A DNA stretch of 64,000 nucleotides from Symsagittifera roscoffensis (Eukaryota > Xenacoelomorpha > Acoela > Convolutidae): the NCBI RefSeq assembly GCF_963678635.1, contig NC_087063.1:41986759-42050758 (forward strand), written 5' to 3'. The notes beneath the pieces are model-generated. The model ran no database searches and had not been told where the DNA came from. It worked only from the letters and a program-made list of their open reading frames with translations. A program made the position numbers and the translations under genes. Shown here in pieces: positions 33,097 through 43,922 of this stretch (the stretch's first letter is position 1; each line of letters starts with the position of its first letter).

Positions 33097-34380
33097 ATAC
33101 ATTATATAACGAGCGTTTCACTTGGCACATTTTCAGAAAACCCTATGTTGACTGGTTAATATTCCAAATTATTGCAAGGGTCTAAATATTTACCGAAGTC
33201 GACGGTTTAAAGTCTGTTCGAGTGTGAATGATTTAACTCTTTTTTTTTCTCTATTTGCCACGCAAACTTTCAATGTTTTTGTTTCATTGTTTATTTCACC
33301 CAACTTTAAATTGATATTTCGTTGTTTTTATCATCTTATGGTGAGATTATTTCAGGTTACGCTTAGGGGTTCCTAACTTGGCGTCCAAATATTACTGCTC
33401 ACATCATTTTGATTTCTGTGAACTAGCATGTTTTGTAATTTTACTTATTTTTTCAAAAGTTTATTAAACGTGAAGTTCTCAATTTTATGGTGGGGTGCTG
33501 TCAGGGTCACAAATCTGGCGTGGAAAAGTTATTATCCCAGTCCTTCCTTTTGGTTTCCGAGATGGCGTTTTTTATACTTTCATTTTTTTCAAAGTTTTGT
33601 TTTCAAAAAACTAACAGAACTTAAAATTATCGACCCTATGGTGTGTTAGGGTCAATGTACACTCAGGGATTGCATACTTACCCATCCAATCAGTTAGTTT
33701 TCCGAGTTATGGCGTTATTTTTTCAATTGTTTTCAAAAAATTTCGATTAAAAAAAAAGAACTTGAAATTCTCAACCCTGTAGTTGTATTCTGTCAGATTA
33801 CTTTCAGGGTTTGGAAATCTGGCCTCTAAATGTTTTTGCTCAAACCCTTTTAATTTCCTGGATATGGCCTTTTTTCATTTTTTTTTTCAAAAATTTATAT
33901 CTAAATGAAACTAACAGAACTTGAAGTTCTCAACCCTATGGTGGGGTGCTGTCATGGTACACTTTGGGGTTGCGAATCTGCCCTTTTTAGTTAAAAAAAC
34001 TAAAATTTTTGATTTAAGAAAACAAACAAACAATTTGATTTTTTTCACTTCTTTGAGGGGAAAGTTTTGTCGTGATATATTGAGGATGCATCCTCTTATG
34101 GTTTTCGAGACATTGCGTTTTGATGATTTTTCCTGTTGTTTTTCAAAAACTGGTTTAAAAATTAACAACTTGAAAATCTCGACCCTATGCTGGGCTGCTC
34201 TCAGGGTAGACTCGGGGTTGCAAATCTGGACTCCACATTTTATTGCATAAATCATTTTGGTTTCCTAGATAGGCAATTTTTAATGATTTTTTTTTTCAAA
34301 AAAAAAACAGATTAAAAAAATGAACTTTTTTGATTAATGCTGTCAGGGCACTCCTAGCGGTTGCTAGTTTGCGCATCTTT
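33097..34380 (+). mobile_element. Second Helitron-type repeat in intron 1
   Basis: It opens with TCTATCTATACATTATATAA after an A and carries units with CAACCCTATGGTGGGGTGCT near 33930 and CAACCCTGTAGTTGTATTCT near 33770, plus GAGATATGGCG-like blocks. The 3' end is unclear; a CTAG followed by T lies near 34367 without a good hairpin. It lies just before exon 2. Confidence 0.5.
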
Positions 34381-34439
34381 CAATTTCTTAATTTAAGTGT
34401 CCGAGGTCTTAAGTTATTTTGTTTTGATTGTCATTTAAG

Positions 34440-34660
34440 CGTGAGGGCTGTTCCCGATCTGACTGCCGAGCAGGAGGCACTTCGCTATCTCAGCTTGAGA
34501 CGACTGGGCCTGTTTAATCTAACATGGCTAAATGATCTATACCTGACAGCCTTTCTGAGGAACTGCAACTTGAGTCGACTCTCTCATTTCCAGCTGATAC
34601 GGTGCAACCCGTTGATGCTGTGGGCAGTTCAAATGCTTTTGTCTGCTCCAAATGTTCTAG
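34440..34660 (+). CDS. F-box/LRR-like protein, exon 2
   Basis: The acceptor TCATTTAAG|C and donor TTCTAG|GTTAGT bound 221 nt. The first base completes AG|C (Ser) from exon 1, and one base is left over for exon 3. The product continues the leucine-rich pattern (ALRYLSLRRLGLFNL, FLRNCNLSRLSHFQL). The acceptor is slightly unusual (TTTAAG instead of TTTCAG). A decayed copy is at 37793-37910. Confidence 0.75.
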
Positions 34661-34689
34661 GTTAGTTTTCTGTAGAGTGGATGAGCAAA

Positions 34690-35511
34690 GTCCAATTAGT
34701 ATTGACCATAAAACAAAATCGCTTGAAGTGAACTAAACTTGCCAATTATCCGTTCTGCGCAAAGTACTGAATATTTATTTAGAGTCGATGAACGTAGTTC
34801 GGACTCTTATATAGGTCGTGATATTTTTTTTTTAGTTTTTTTTTTTCAGGAAAAGTCTTATCTTAATGCTCTTATAACAAAAGAACTGCATTCATACTTA
34901 TAAAAGCACATATGAATGACCTTAGGTGTATATATAATTTTTGAGTTTAGTTCAAGTTCATTTGCTAGATGGTAGGCAAAATGCACTCTCCAGTTGTCAA
35001 AGCTGAAATGGCGCAAAAAATGTGATCGATTTCTCTCGACAGTGAAATTTACTTTTCAGATTATTAGAATTTACTTTTAGAATTTACCGATGAAAAAATT
35101 TCCCTAATAACTCAGTTTTCTCAAATTGGGTTAGTTTTATCAAAATAGTTCCAATTATGAATTGCTCGTGAAATTCAAAGAACTTAAAAAATTTAAGGGT
35201 ACGTCAGGCAAAAATGGATATCTCAAAATAGTACAAAGGGTCGGCAGGGGGTCGAATCCCTGAGAGGGGCGTCCGCGAACCCCTCCTCCACCCCCACCCC
35301 AAATCCGCTACTGATTCAGACATTGAAAATATTTGTAACTGAAATAGTTTTTTTTCTACTTGCAACCTTTTTCAACCAAGGAGCGTAGATGTCATTAGGT
35401 TACTAAATTTATCATCAGTTTTGATTTTAATAGTTGTCTTTTCTGCATTGTATAAAAACTAACAATAATTGGATAGGGAAACTGGGTTTCAGTTGTAGGT
35501 ATTCGTTTCAG
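34690..35511. other. Intron 2 with hAT-MITE fragment
   Basis: It contains a truncated hAT-type MITE end near 35205-35310 (TCGGCAGGGGGTCGAATCCC..AAATCCGCTACTG). A segment from 35310 to 35420 (TTTCAACCAAGGAGCGTAGA) recurs near 36215 and, shorter, near 38810. No coding signal apart from the flanking exons. Confidence 0.55.
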
Positions 35512-35705
35512 CATTCGTCATTGAAGGCAATCAGGTCATATCGGATCGGGATCTCCTAGATGCCATGTTCAGTAATAGAGGCGGCATATTCAGAAACTGC
35601 TGTAACATCTCAGACCAGATCCAGCGGCAGATGGCAAGATCTAATCCGAATATCAAATTCGAAAATCGTCCAGTTCTTGCAATCGCTTATCACCCCGAGT
35701 TGTAA
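35512..35705 (+). CDS. F-box/LRR-like protein, exon 3 (terminal)
   Basis: The acceptor GTTTCAG|CA gives the last two bases of an Ala codon begun by the G of exon 2. The frame then reads FVIEGNQVISDRDLLDAMFS and ends NRPVLAIAYHPEL, TAA at 35703. The total is a multiple of three with both junctions. No AATAAA follows closely; the duplicate at 38.4 kb does have one. Confidence 0.75.
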
Positions 35706-35793
35706 AAATTGAAAAACTATGAACTAATATTCTAATGTGATTTGCCTTGTAGTGCTCTTTAGCAATCTTCTAATTTAGATTATTTCAGACCAG

Positions 35794-36160
35794 GTGCGGA
35801 TCTAGGATTTTCTCGGGGGCGGATTTTCAAAAAATTTTATCGAATTTTTTTTTAGGTTGGCAAAATTGATTTTCCGAGTCTTTCCCAAAGCAGTAACTAG
35901 GCCGTTTTGGCCAAATTTTTTGCGCCGCAATCAAAATTTTGAAGGAAAAAGCTTTTCAGGCCCTTTTTCGAACATTTTGACCAAAATATTGCATTTTTTG
36001 GCGCGCGCTTCCCCCTCATAATTATTTATTATTGACGCCAAAGGCAACTTGAGAAAAATTTTAGGGTCAGTTATCCAAAAATGGATATCTCAAAATAATA
36101 CAATTGGGGGACCGTTTGGGTCGGCAGGGGAAGCATCCCCTAAATCCGCTACTAATTCTG
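35794..36160 (+). mobile_element. hAT-type MITE copy
   Basis: The left end is CAGGTGCGGATCTAGGATTT. Internal parts are TTGACGCCAAAGGCAAC and the CAAAATAATACAATTGGGGG stretch. The right end is CCTAAATCCGCTACTA. It is the same family as 6465-6800. The terminal repeats are mutated and no clear 8-bp duplication was found. Confidence 0.6.
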
Positions 36161-36619
36161 ACATTGAAAATATTTGTAAATGAGATAGTTTATTGTAATT
36201 GGCAACATTTTTTCAACCAAGGAGCGTAGATACATCAATTTACTAAAATATAAAGCTGTTATAAAACTTAAGCTATTTCATAAACCTCACTCAATCTTGT
36301 CGAAGCTGAAGTTCGAATAGCGAAAAAAAAAAGAAAGAAAAAGAGCGGGGATATTTGGGAATATTTGAAACGAAGAGTTTTCCTATTTAAATAATTGATC
36401 AGTTCATGCAAACGATAAAAAAACAAGAGCTCTCTTACAGCAGTTTATCTGTGTAAATCTGAGATTTTTGTACGGCTAGCAAGATTTTCACATAATAGTC
36501 TCAGTCAACGAGCAAGCTGACATCTAGGTAGCTTGAATCGAGAAAGCTAGATGTTCGGCGATTTTCTTGGCAACGGGTATCGCTGCATGCTTATGTTGGC
36601 GTATGTTTCTTCTTGTCAG

Positions 36620-36801
36620 ATTATACCAAAGAAAGATGCAAATACAGCAAACAGCTATTGGAATTAGAAAAAGAGCCAGAGTACTTTGTTGGAGCCGCCA
36701 TTCGAATTAGGGCGTGTATTCTTAAAGACAATTTTGATGCAGATGAAGAATCCTTGACGCGGCATAAAATTGAGCAGAAAAAACTAACCTACCAAATCTG
36801 A
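36620..36801 (+). CDS. Possible alternative last exon of the F-box/LRR gene, or isolated exon
   Basis: The acceptor TTCTTCTTGTCAG precedes 60 open codons in phase 1, reading DYTKERCKYSKQLLELEKEP and EESLTRHKIEQKKLTYQI, then TGA. It is charged and probably helical. Exon 2 ends in phase 1, so splicing 34660 to 36620 would stay in frame and replace exon 3. It could also belong to another transcript. Confidence 0.4.
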
Positions 36802-36899
36802 GATTTTTTGGCTTCAATTAAAAGCAAATTTGGTAAGCTGCCCTCCATAAGCGTCTACGCCCAAACTTTTTTGAGCATAAAAATATCGGAAGAGTGAAA

Positions 36900-37720
36900 T
36901 TTTTGATATTTTGGACCGTTATTTAAGTCTTTGTATTTTCTCGAAAAATAATCTCAGAAATAAAACAGAATTTGTTGGTTCAATGGATATACCGGATAGT
37001 GATAAGCACCACTGCGTTAGCGGTCACTCGCAATTTTTTTAAAGGTAATCATCCTCGGAAAAGACGTTTTAAAAAATTGTTAACCGATTTTTGAAACTTG
37101 GACTTTCAGGAGAACTACTCTTCCAAACCTGCGTTTTTCAGTTCAATCGAAATAACAGTTAATGTGTATTTCTTCTGCATAAACGGCTGCGTGAAAATGT
37201 TTTAAAACATGAAGCCAGGATTCTCGGAATTGTCAACTATCTGATTTGTTGAACCATTTTTCTGGACTTTTCTCGTTAACTATCCTGATAAATCTGATAT
37301 CATAGGTTAAATCGACACAACAGGTTGTTGGAAGCTAGCTTTTGTAATATGATATGCCCAGTTTCTTTTTAAAAAATTATTGTTTCCAAACTAGTGAAAT
37401 TTTTAAAACCTCGACCGTTTTTTGGAATTTAGCAACTTTACTCGAATATTACAATGTCAATTCTCAGAATAAGCGTTTAATCGAGGAACTCGATGTTGAG
37501 AATCTTCACTAATGTACTGACTGCGGCCTGCTTTTCGCAAAAAAAATATACGAATTTAAAAAAGTCACATTTTTGAACTGACCGTTTTTTAGAAACAGTT
37601 TGAGTTTTCTTAAAACTGCCCTATCAAATCTGAGATTAAAAATTCAAGCGAAATAAGTGTGTTGTAGAAGTGTGTATTTTTTACTTTTTCTTAGAGAAAT
37701 GTTATGACTTAGGAAGCATT
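36900..37720. repeat. Diverged tandem repeat, AAATCTGATATC unit
   Basis: Loose units contain forms of AAATCTGAGATT followed by TCAATCGAAACAACAGGTTG, near 37140, 37290, 37490 and 37625; the same unit occurs near 29.7-30.2 kb. No coding frame. Confidence 0.4.
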
Positions 37721-37792
37721 CTAAAATCTCAAACATTTGCACTCTTCCCATTATTTTAAATAGAGAAACAACTAAGTTTCTCCCTGAAAAAT

Positions 37793-38395
37793 TTCGCTAT
37801 CTTAGCTTGATTCGACTAGGCCTGTTTATTCTAACATGGTTAAATCATCTAGGAACTGCGACTTGAGTCGACTCAAAGCTTTTCTATACTCCAATTAATC
37901 AAGGTTAGTTTTTTTTTGTTGCAGAGCAAGTAATTGAACGTGTTGGAGTCTCACTTAGAAAGTCTCACTTAGATATAATTAGTGGTACTGAATCTTTCGA
38001 AATGAAGTGAACTTGACAATTATCCGTTCTGGGCAAATTGGTGAAAATTTAACATGATGCAATAAAAACTTATGCATTAAAAACTGTTTCACAAGGTTTT
38101 AATGGTTGTCTTAATAGTCGACATTTTCGCTCTGTGTAAAAAGTAACAAAAACTGGATAGGAAAACTAGGTTTAAGCTGCAAGCATTTGTTTCAGCATTT
38201 GTCATTGAAGGGAATCATATAGAGATCTCCTAGAGGCTATGTTCAGTAATAGAGGTGGCATACGCCGAAACTGCTGTAACATCTCAGACCAGATCCAGCG
38301 GACGATGGAAAGATCTAATCAGAATATCAATTGGGAAAATTGTTCAGTTCTTGCAATCGCGTATTACCCAAAATCGTTGTAATAAAATACTATGA
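37793..38395 (+). pseudogene. Decayed duplicate of exons 2 and 3 of the F-box/LRR gene
   Basis: 37793-37910 matches exon 2 (CGCTATCTTAGCTTGATTCG..CTAACATGGTTAAAT) with an internal deletion and a retained GTTAGT donor. 38190-38385 matches exon 3 with a 10-nt deletion after GAAGGGAATCA that breaks the frame, after which AMFSNRGGIRRNCCNISDQI and VLAIAYYPKSL are still readable. The intervening intron is conserved (GGATAGGAAAACTAGGTTT). This is a local DNA duplication that includes the intron, not a retrocopy. Confidence 0.8.
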
Positions 38396-38961
38396 ACTAA
38401 TTTTCTAATATGATTGGCCTTGTAATACTTTTAAAACTCTATGAAATTAGATTAGTAATTCGGATAAGAAAGTTTGTAAATGAGGTTTTTTTACTATAAT
38501 TGACAGCAATTTCAAGAGTAATTAGTTTGCTCAAGCTTAATTGTGAATTATTGCAGTTTGAAGGATGAGTCTTTTCAAATTCAGTTCATTTCCATTGCTG
38601 GAAAGAAGACAAACTCCACTATAGAACAGCAAAAAAGTCAAGGTCACGAAAACCTAAAGTAAACTTAATTAAAAGATTTCCCACCTATAGAATTTCAAAG
38701 TGTTTTTAGGCCATCTTTGTTCTTAATTCGATGGCTGAGATTTTTTCAAAAACAGTTTTTTTTTGTTTCTTTGCGTTCATTGCTCTTTTTCCCCTGTTAG
38801 TTAACTATGTTTCAACCAAGGAGCGTTTGTTCTTTATAATTAAATATTTTTGTATGGATTTTAAGCAACGCTCTATAAAATTAACACATAAAATAGTGTT
38901 TTGATTATCTCAAAGCGTGAAACACGTAGAAAAAGTCTATTGAACCTATAAAGCACTATTG

Positions 38962-39159
38962 TCAAAAAGACGAAGTTTGCAAAGCAGAAGACATTGGATG
39001 TTCGGGAATTTCCATTTCAGTTGTGTCGGCTGGATGCATCAGATGTGTATTTTTGTTTCTTTTGTGTTTACGCCGGACGAAGAAAACAATGCCGCCGATA
39101 CAGACAGCTGCTACTGGGATGAGAAGAAGAAGAAGAAGCCAGAGCAGGTTTTTTGAATT
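38962..39159 (-). CDS. Type I membrane protein, terminal exon (transmembrane helix and cytoplasmic tail)
   Basis: The acceptor TTTTTTAG is followed by NSKNLLWLLLLLLIPVAAVC and IGGIVFFV, a clear transmembrane helix. RRKHKRNKN follows (positive-inside stop-transfer), then a 30-residue tail ending MSSALQTSSF and TGA. It joins in phase 0 to the exon at 47360-47547 across an 8.2-kb intron. GAAGAAGAAG repeats on the plus strand are simply the Leu codons. Confidence 0.75.
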   Translation of the reverse strand, partial: NSKNLLWLLLLLLIPVAAVCIGGIVFFVRRKHKRNKNTHLMHPADTTEMEIPEHPMSSALQTSSF

Positions 39160-39561
39160 CTAAAAAACGTCACAGCTCAGATAAGAAACAATTGCGTCTG
39201 CCTAAACCCGAGCTTTCAAGTTTTTCCAGAATCAGTTTTTAAACGACGCTACTTTTCGTCCATCGACAACTAATCATCTAAAGTTAGGGGCATTTTTCTA
39301 AATTAAGAAGAGCCGAAGCTTGAAGTAGGATTAATTTCATACTTATTATGCTAAACCTTAGGTAACATCGCTGAGGCAAAAGTTACTGATTGTCGTGTTG
39401 GCGGCTTGACGTTTGGTTTTTCAAATTTACTTCGAAATCGTTTGATAAAAGAAAGGAATTCTATTTCTCCAATAAAAAAATCAATAGTGAGCTTTAAATT
39501 TAAGGTTTCAGGGTGATTTCAAAAAATTTAGCATTTGATACAGTTTTGATACGGTCTGATT

Positions 39562-39890
39562 CAGGCGCGGATCTAGGAATTTCTCGGGAGGGGAATTTTC
39601 AAAAAAATCCCAATAAAGACCCTAATTTGACATAATTTTCTGCACCGCAGGCAATTTTTTGAAAAAAAGGCCAAAAGAGGCGTTTTTGGCACTTTTTGGA
39701 AAGTTCGACAAAAAAAATCGCGTTTTTTCGACCCAAACCCCCCCCCCCCCCACTCAAAATTAGGATAGATTGGCGCCAAAGACGCCTTCAGAAAAATTTT
39801 AAGGTCAGTCAGCCAAAAGTAGATGCGATGCTCAGAATAGTACAAAAGGGGGACCCTTCGGGTCGGCAGGGGGTGGAATCCCTGAAGGGG
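39562..39890 (+). mobile_element. hAT-type MITE copy, right end lost
   Basis: It starts CAGGCGCGGATCTAGGAATT, has a poly-C tract (39735-39751), GGCGCCAAAGACGCC and CAGGGGGTGGAATCCCTGAA, then stops without the right terminal repeat. It is inside the intron of the membrane-protein gene. Confidence 0.6.
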
Positions 39891-39899
39891 GTTGCGATT

Positions 39900-41125
39900 A
39901 AGTACTGTTTGTCCAATCACAATTAATTTATGCATTTCAAACGTTCAATTTACTATACATATAATGAACAATTTTTCCAGCTATGGCTTAGACAAAAATT
40001 GCCTTGTAAACCATTTTAACGAAAAAATTAATTCTTATAGTACTGATTCTTTGAATTTATGCTAAAATTATTATAAGTATTGAAGGTTTTGTTCTACGCC
40101 ATCTTCAGTTTCCCTGCCACCACGCAAAAAAGCTGTGTACGTTCCGCGTAAGCAAAACTAAGATTGCAATTAGTTATACCCAAATTTTATACCGGTTTTG
40201 TTTTTGTAAAGAATCAATTGTAAGCAACGGAATTCAAAATTGAAATTTTATACTATAACTATTTTGTGCAGTTCAAAAAAACTATCGTTTAAAGATTTGT
40301 ATGCAATCTGTATAAAATCAATTAGATACTCTGAAAATCAGGCTATACTGTCTGCAAGTGGCTCGATTTCTTATCTGTAAAATATATGTATTTAATCTGA
40401 TTAAAACTAGTATATAATATGTATCACATATGTATGAGAGCTGTCGATCAACATCTCAAGTAACCATCACAATGCGTTAGTTTATTTATCATTCAGTCGT
40501 AATTCAAAAAGTTTATAGTTAAATTTTCCATTTTATACTGAAATTTTTTGGTGAGTGAATGAAAAGTTTTGATACGATTTTGAAGCTTTGTTCTACCCTA
40601 TTTTTCATTTTTTTTTCAATTTGGTTTTGAAGGAAAAGGCTGATAAAGTCATTATAAAGTCAGCGTTTTGAACGTATACTGTTTGTATATCATCTGTATA
40701 CAATAAGTGTAACTTGTATACAATAAGTTTAATCCGATGAAGTAAACATCCTTCACCCCCCCCCCCCCCCCCAATAGACCACACGTAAATATCCTCCACC
40801 CCAGCGTTGAATTCAAATTGAATATAATTTTGCTTGCCATAATCGATTGAAAACTTCGTTTTACCGATGCGGTTTTTTGAGCAATATAGAAAATTTTCTT
40901 TTACCTTATAAAACTGACTGGTTCATACCCTCTGTGCTTTTTGCATGGCCAGTGACTAGTTCTTAGCTACAATATAGCGCCATTTTCTTACGTTTGAGAG
41001 GAGAAGTGTTTTCGTTTTTGTGAAATTTACTTTTTTTTTAAAAACAAAAATCTGTTCGAAGTTAGACATGCTTCATTTTCAACCATTAGTTGCTTCATGC
41101 TGCCGTCGATTGGCATTTAGGTAAA
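39900..41125. other. Intronic DNA without recognised features
   Basis: AT-rich; a C run (40757-40773) and TGTATACAATAAG short repeats near 40700. Minus frames through the C run are poly-Gly artefacts. Confidence 0.6.
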
Positions 41126-41129
41126 CCAT

Positions 41130-41485
41130 CTGCTTAAAATAGTTATATTTTCAGTGTTTAAAAAACTAGATAGAATTGTAAAGAGGGTTTGAATAGATAG
41201 TGTTAAAAAAACTAAGAATTCGAAAAGAAAAAAAAAACAACAAAAAAGAGAATGTTAAGCCGCAAAAAAATAAGAGACTTTGGGCTCAATTTTTTGGTTA
41301 ACCATCTGCTTGAAATTTTATAGCTCTGAGTTCCAAGGTCTCTTATTTTTTTGCGGCTTAACATTCTCTTTATTTGTTGTTTTTCTTTTGGAATTCTTAG
41401 TTTTTTTAACACTATCTATTCAAATCCTCTCTCATTTTCTATCTAGTTTTTCAAACACTGAAACTGTAACTATTAAGCTTTCATT
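41130..41485. repeat. Inverted repeat, arms about 150 bp
   Basis: The left arm (AGATAGTGTTAAAAAAACTA near 41197, GAATGTTAAGCCGCAAAAAA near 41249) is matched in reverse on the right (TTTTTTGCGGCTTAACATTC near 41349, TAGTTTTTTTAACACTATCT near 41399). The spacer is about 50 bp. ACCATCTGCTT occurs both outside the left arm and in the spacer. Confidence 0.75.
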
Positions 41486-41599
41486 CTTTTGCCGATTTTT
41501 TTAGCTGCTTGATGCTTGATTTTGATTAAATTTGTGTGGGTTTCCAAAGGGGGATATTCAGTTATGTTCTTAAAATTAAGTATGTAGGCTTTTTTTAAA

Positions 41600-42240
41600 C
41601 TGTTCTCCTAATCAATTTGTTTAATCAGTTGAATGCGACAGTTTAATTTTTCGACTAACCGGAAATGGGTGTTAATGCTATCGGTTTAGTTCTAGTTGTA
41701 CTTTTTATGTCGTTTTGATTTTCGTTGTCATTTAAATTTTGTTATCATTTAAATTGATTCTAAATCTGTCGGTTTAGTTCTAAATTTTGATTTCACATAT
41801 TGTCATGACTTTATGATTGTTGTGGTAATGGTCAAGTACGAAGTCAATGGCTTATAAAAACTAGCGCTGTAAAACGTTTTAAAAATCTTTCACGTGAAGT
41901 TGCATAACTTCAAAAATTTAAATCTGTCAGTTCCTGAAGATTTTTAATTTTTTTTTGTTCAATGTTCTCAAATTTTGTTGTCCTGATAAATTCGTTTAAT
42001 CTAAACACGTTTTTTCAACTTGTAGGAAGTCGATTTTAATGCTGTCGGTTTAGTTCCAAAAGTTGTTTTCAAGTTTTGTCATGACTTTAAATTTGTTGTG
42101 GCAGTGGTTTAGTACGAAATCAATGACGTTAAAACCCAGCTGTGTGAAACACTTTAGAAAAAATTTTACGTTAAGTTGCATAACTTCAAAAAATTAAATA
42201 TGAGTTCTCGAAGAATTTGAATTTTTTTTTGTTTTTTTGT
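41600..42240 (+). repeat. Diverged tandem repeat, about 300-bp unit
   Basis: TGCTATCGGTTTAGTTCTAG near 41677, a related CTGTCGGTTTAG near 41770 and GCTGTCGGTTTAGTTCCA near 42040 introduce similar blocks. Each full block goes on through TTGTCATGACTTTA, GTTGTGG, TAAGTTGCATAACTTCAAAA and a T tract. From 42240 to 43430 nothing else is recognised. Confidence 0.5.
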
Positions 42241-43434
42241 TAAATTTTTTATCACCCCGTGGAATCCATAAAACTCAAATTGCCAATTCTTGACAACGTT
42301 GTCTATGTGTTTTGAAAATTTGTTTCATCATCGAATTCGGTTCTAAACAGTTAATTTATGTGTACTCATTTTATTTTTTCCATTTGATATTAAGTAATAT
42401 AGGTAATTTTTCCTCTACTGGTAAAACTATTGGATAGAAAAGCAAACGTCTTGAAACTTGGAAAAAAACGCCGTTTTATTGATTGCAAAAAAAGAGTAAT
42501 TTTGCTGTATCGATGTAAGTATAATCAAAAGTCATTTTGATTTATTCCTGTAGTTTGTAAGTTTTCAAGCGCTTTTCCTTCCTTTCTTAATAAAATTCTA
42601 TTCAGGTTCTGCCATAAAAACACAACTACTTTATATCGGAACTTGTAGCATCCTATCTTTGCCTATGATTGATTGTTCAAAGAGTAAAATTTAGACATTT
42701 TTAGCAAAACAAGATCAGATTTTTAAAATGAAAATGGTTTTTCGAGGGTTTGTTTTTGGCGAAGCTTGTTTTTTGGAACATTACTCATTTCATTTGGTGT
42801 AGATTCTCCGAGACACGCTCAAACAATTTCTGAGCGTCCACAATTTGCCTCAGGATGAAATCATCTTTTATGAAATCATTCTAATATCAGTGGGCTTGAA
42901 ACTGTTGAATTAACTGGCTATAAGTGCTACCTAATTGCTTTATAATACCAAACGTGGACTGGGCTATTAGCATGTGTGTCAATTAGCATGTCCATGTATA
43001 AAAATGTAGTGTCATGACTTGGTAAACTTCAAAATTTGCCAATTCAATTTTGCAGTTTTTTATCAGCGTATCATGGAAATCCTTGGAAAAGAAAGACTAA
43101 TTTGCGTATCGTTTGAACTCCTTTGTTTTACGAGACAATTATCGCATGCTATTAGGCACACATGCCAATCGCTACACTCTCAGGTTAATTCTTGTTAAAA
43201 CAATGAAAATTTTTCAAATATGATTCTCATGATTTAATTCAGTTTTTCCAATTGAATAGCTCTCTGAAGTTAGAAACAGTTTTCGACATATTCAAGTCTG
43301 TGTGTTTCGTTTTCAGCACGTTATTTTGAGTTAATTTTTTGTTTCTCTTATTTATTTTAAAGCTCGTTGTGTTAGAAATTGCGTTTTTGGGACCTATTCT
43401 GTGATGTTTCACCTTCTCGCTTTTCATTTACTTA

Positions 43435-43725
43435 AGCGAATTAGGGGTGCGTGATTGTAAAATGGTTGCAACTAGAGGAGTTGGGGTTGTTGTTGAAAAA
43501 ATAAAGGGTTGGTTGTTGAATTTGCGGTGAGGGGGAGTTTGGTCAAAAAGTAGTGTGGTCGGGAGCAGTGTTGGACGTAGAGGGGATAATTGTATGTTGG
43601 TGACAGTGAGTTGAATGGGGTTGATAAAGGTGGGTGCAATCAGAGCTAACGATGATGATGTGCGTATGAGGAAGTGGTGATGGAACTAGGAGCGGTAGGT
43701 TGTGGTAATTTTAGCTGTGCATGTT
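43435..43725 (+). other. GT-rich, strand-asymmetric stretch
   Basis: About 290 bp with strong G and T excess on the plus strand (GGAGTTGGGGTTGTTGTTG, GGGTTGGTTGTTGAATTTG, GTGAGGGGGAGTTTGG) in otherwise balanced AT-rich DNA. On the minus strand one frame stays open for roughly 75 codons and is Pro/Thr/Leu-rich (PTFINPIQLTVTNIQLSPLR). It lies in the intron of the membrane-protein gene. It could be a low-complexity exon, a decayed G-rich repeat or a biased-mutation tract. Confidence 0.4.
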
Positions 43726-43922
43726 AGTAGGCTTCAAAGTAAACATTTCAGGATCATTGAGTAAATCAAAAATTACTGCACCAATGGCAAATCAAGATGA
43801 ATTATATGAAACACTTTTTGATTAAATTATAATCGGTCATAACCAATTAATTATTCGTTCAGTTTTAAACAAATTTTTATATTTACGATTAACCATATTG
43901 CTTTTGATGCTTTTTTGCAATA

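Noticed and set aside
40605-40840. Glycine-rich minus frames
   Set aside because: Translation of a poly-C tract; the same artefact occurs at 8.3, 8.8 and 39.7 kb.
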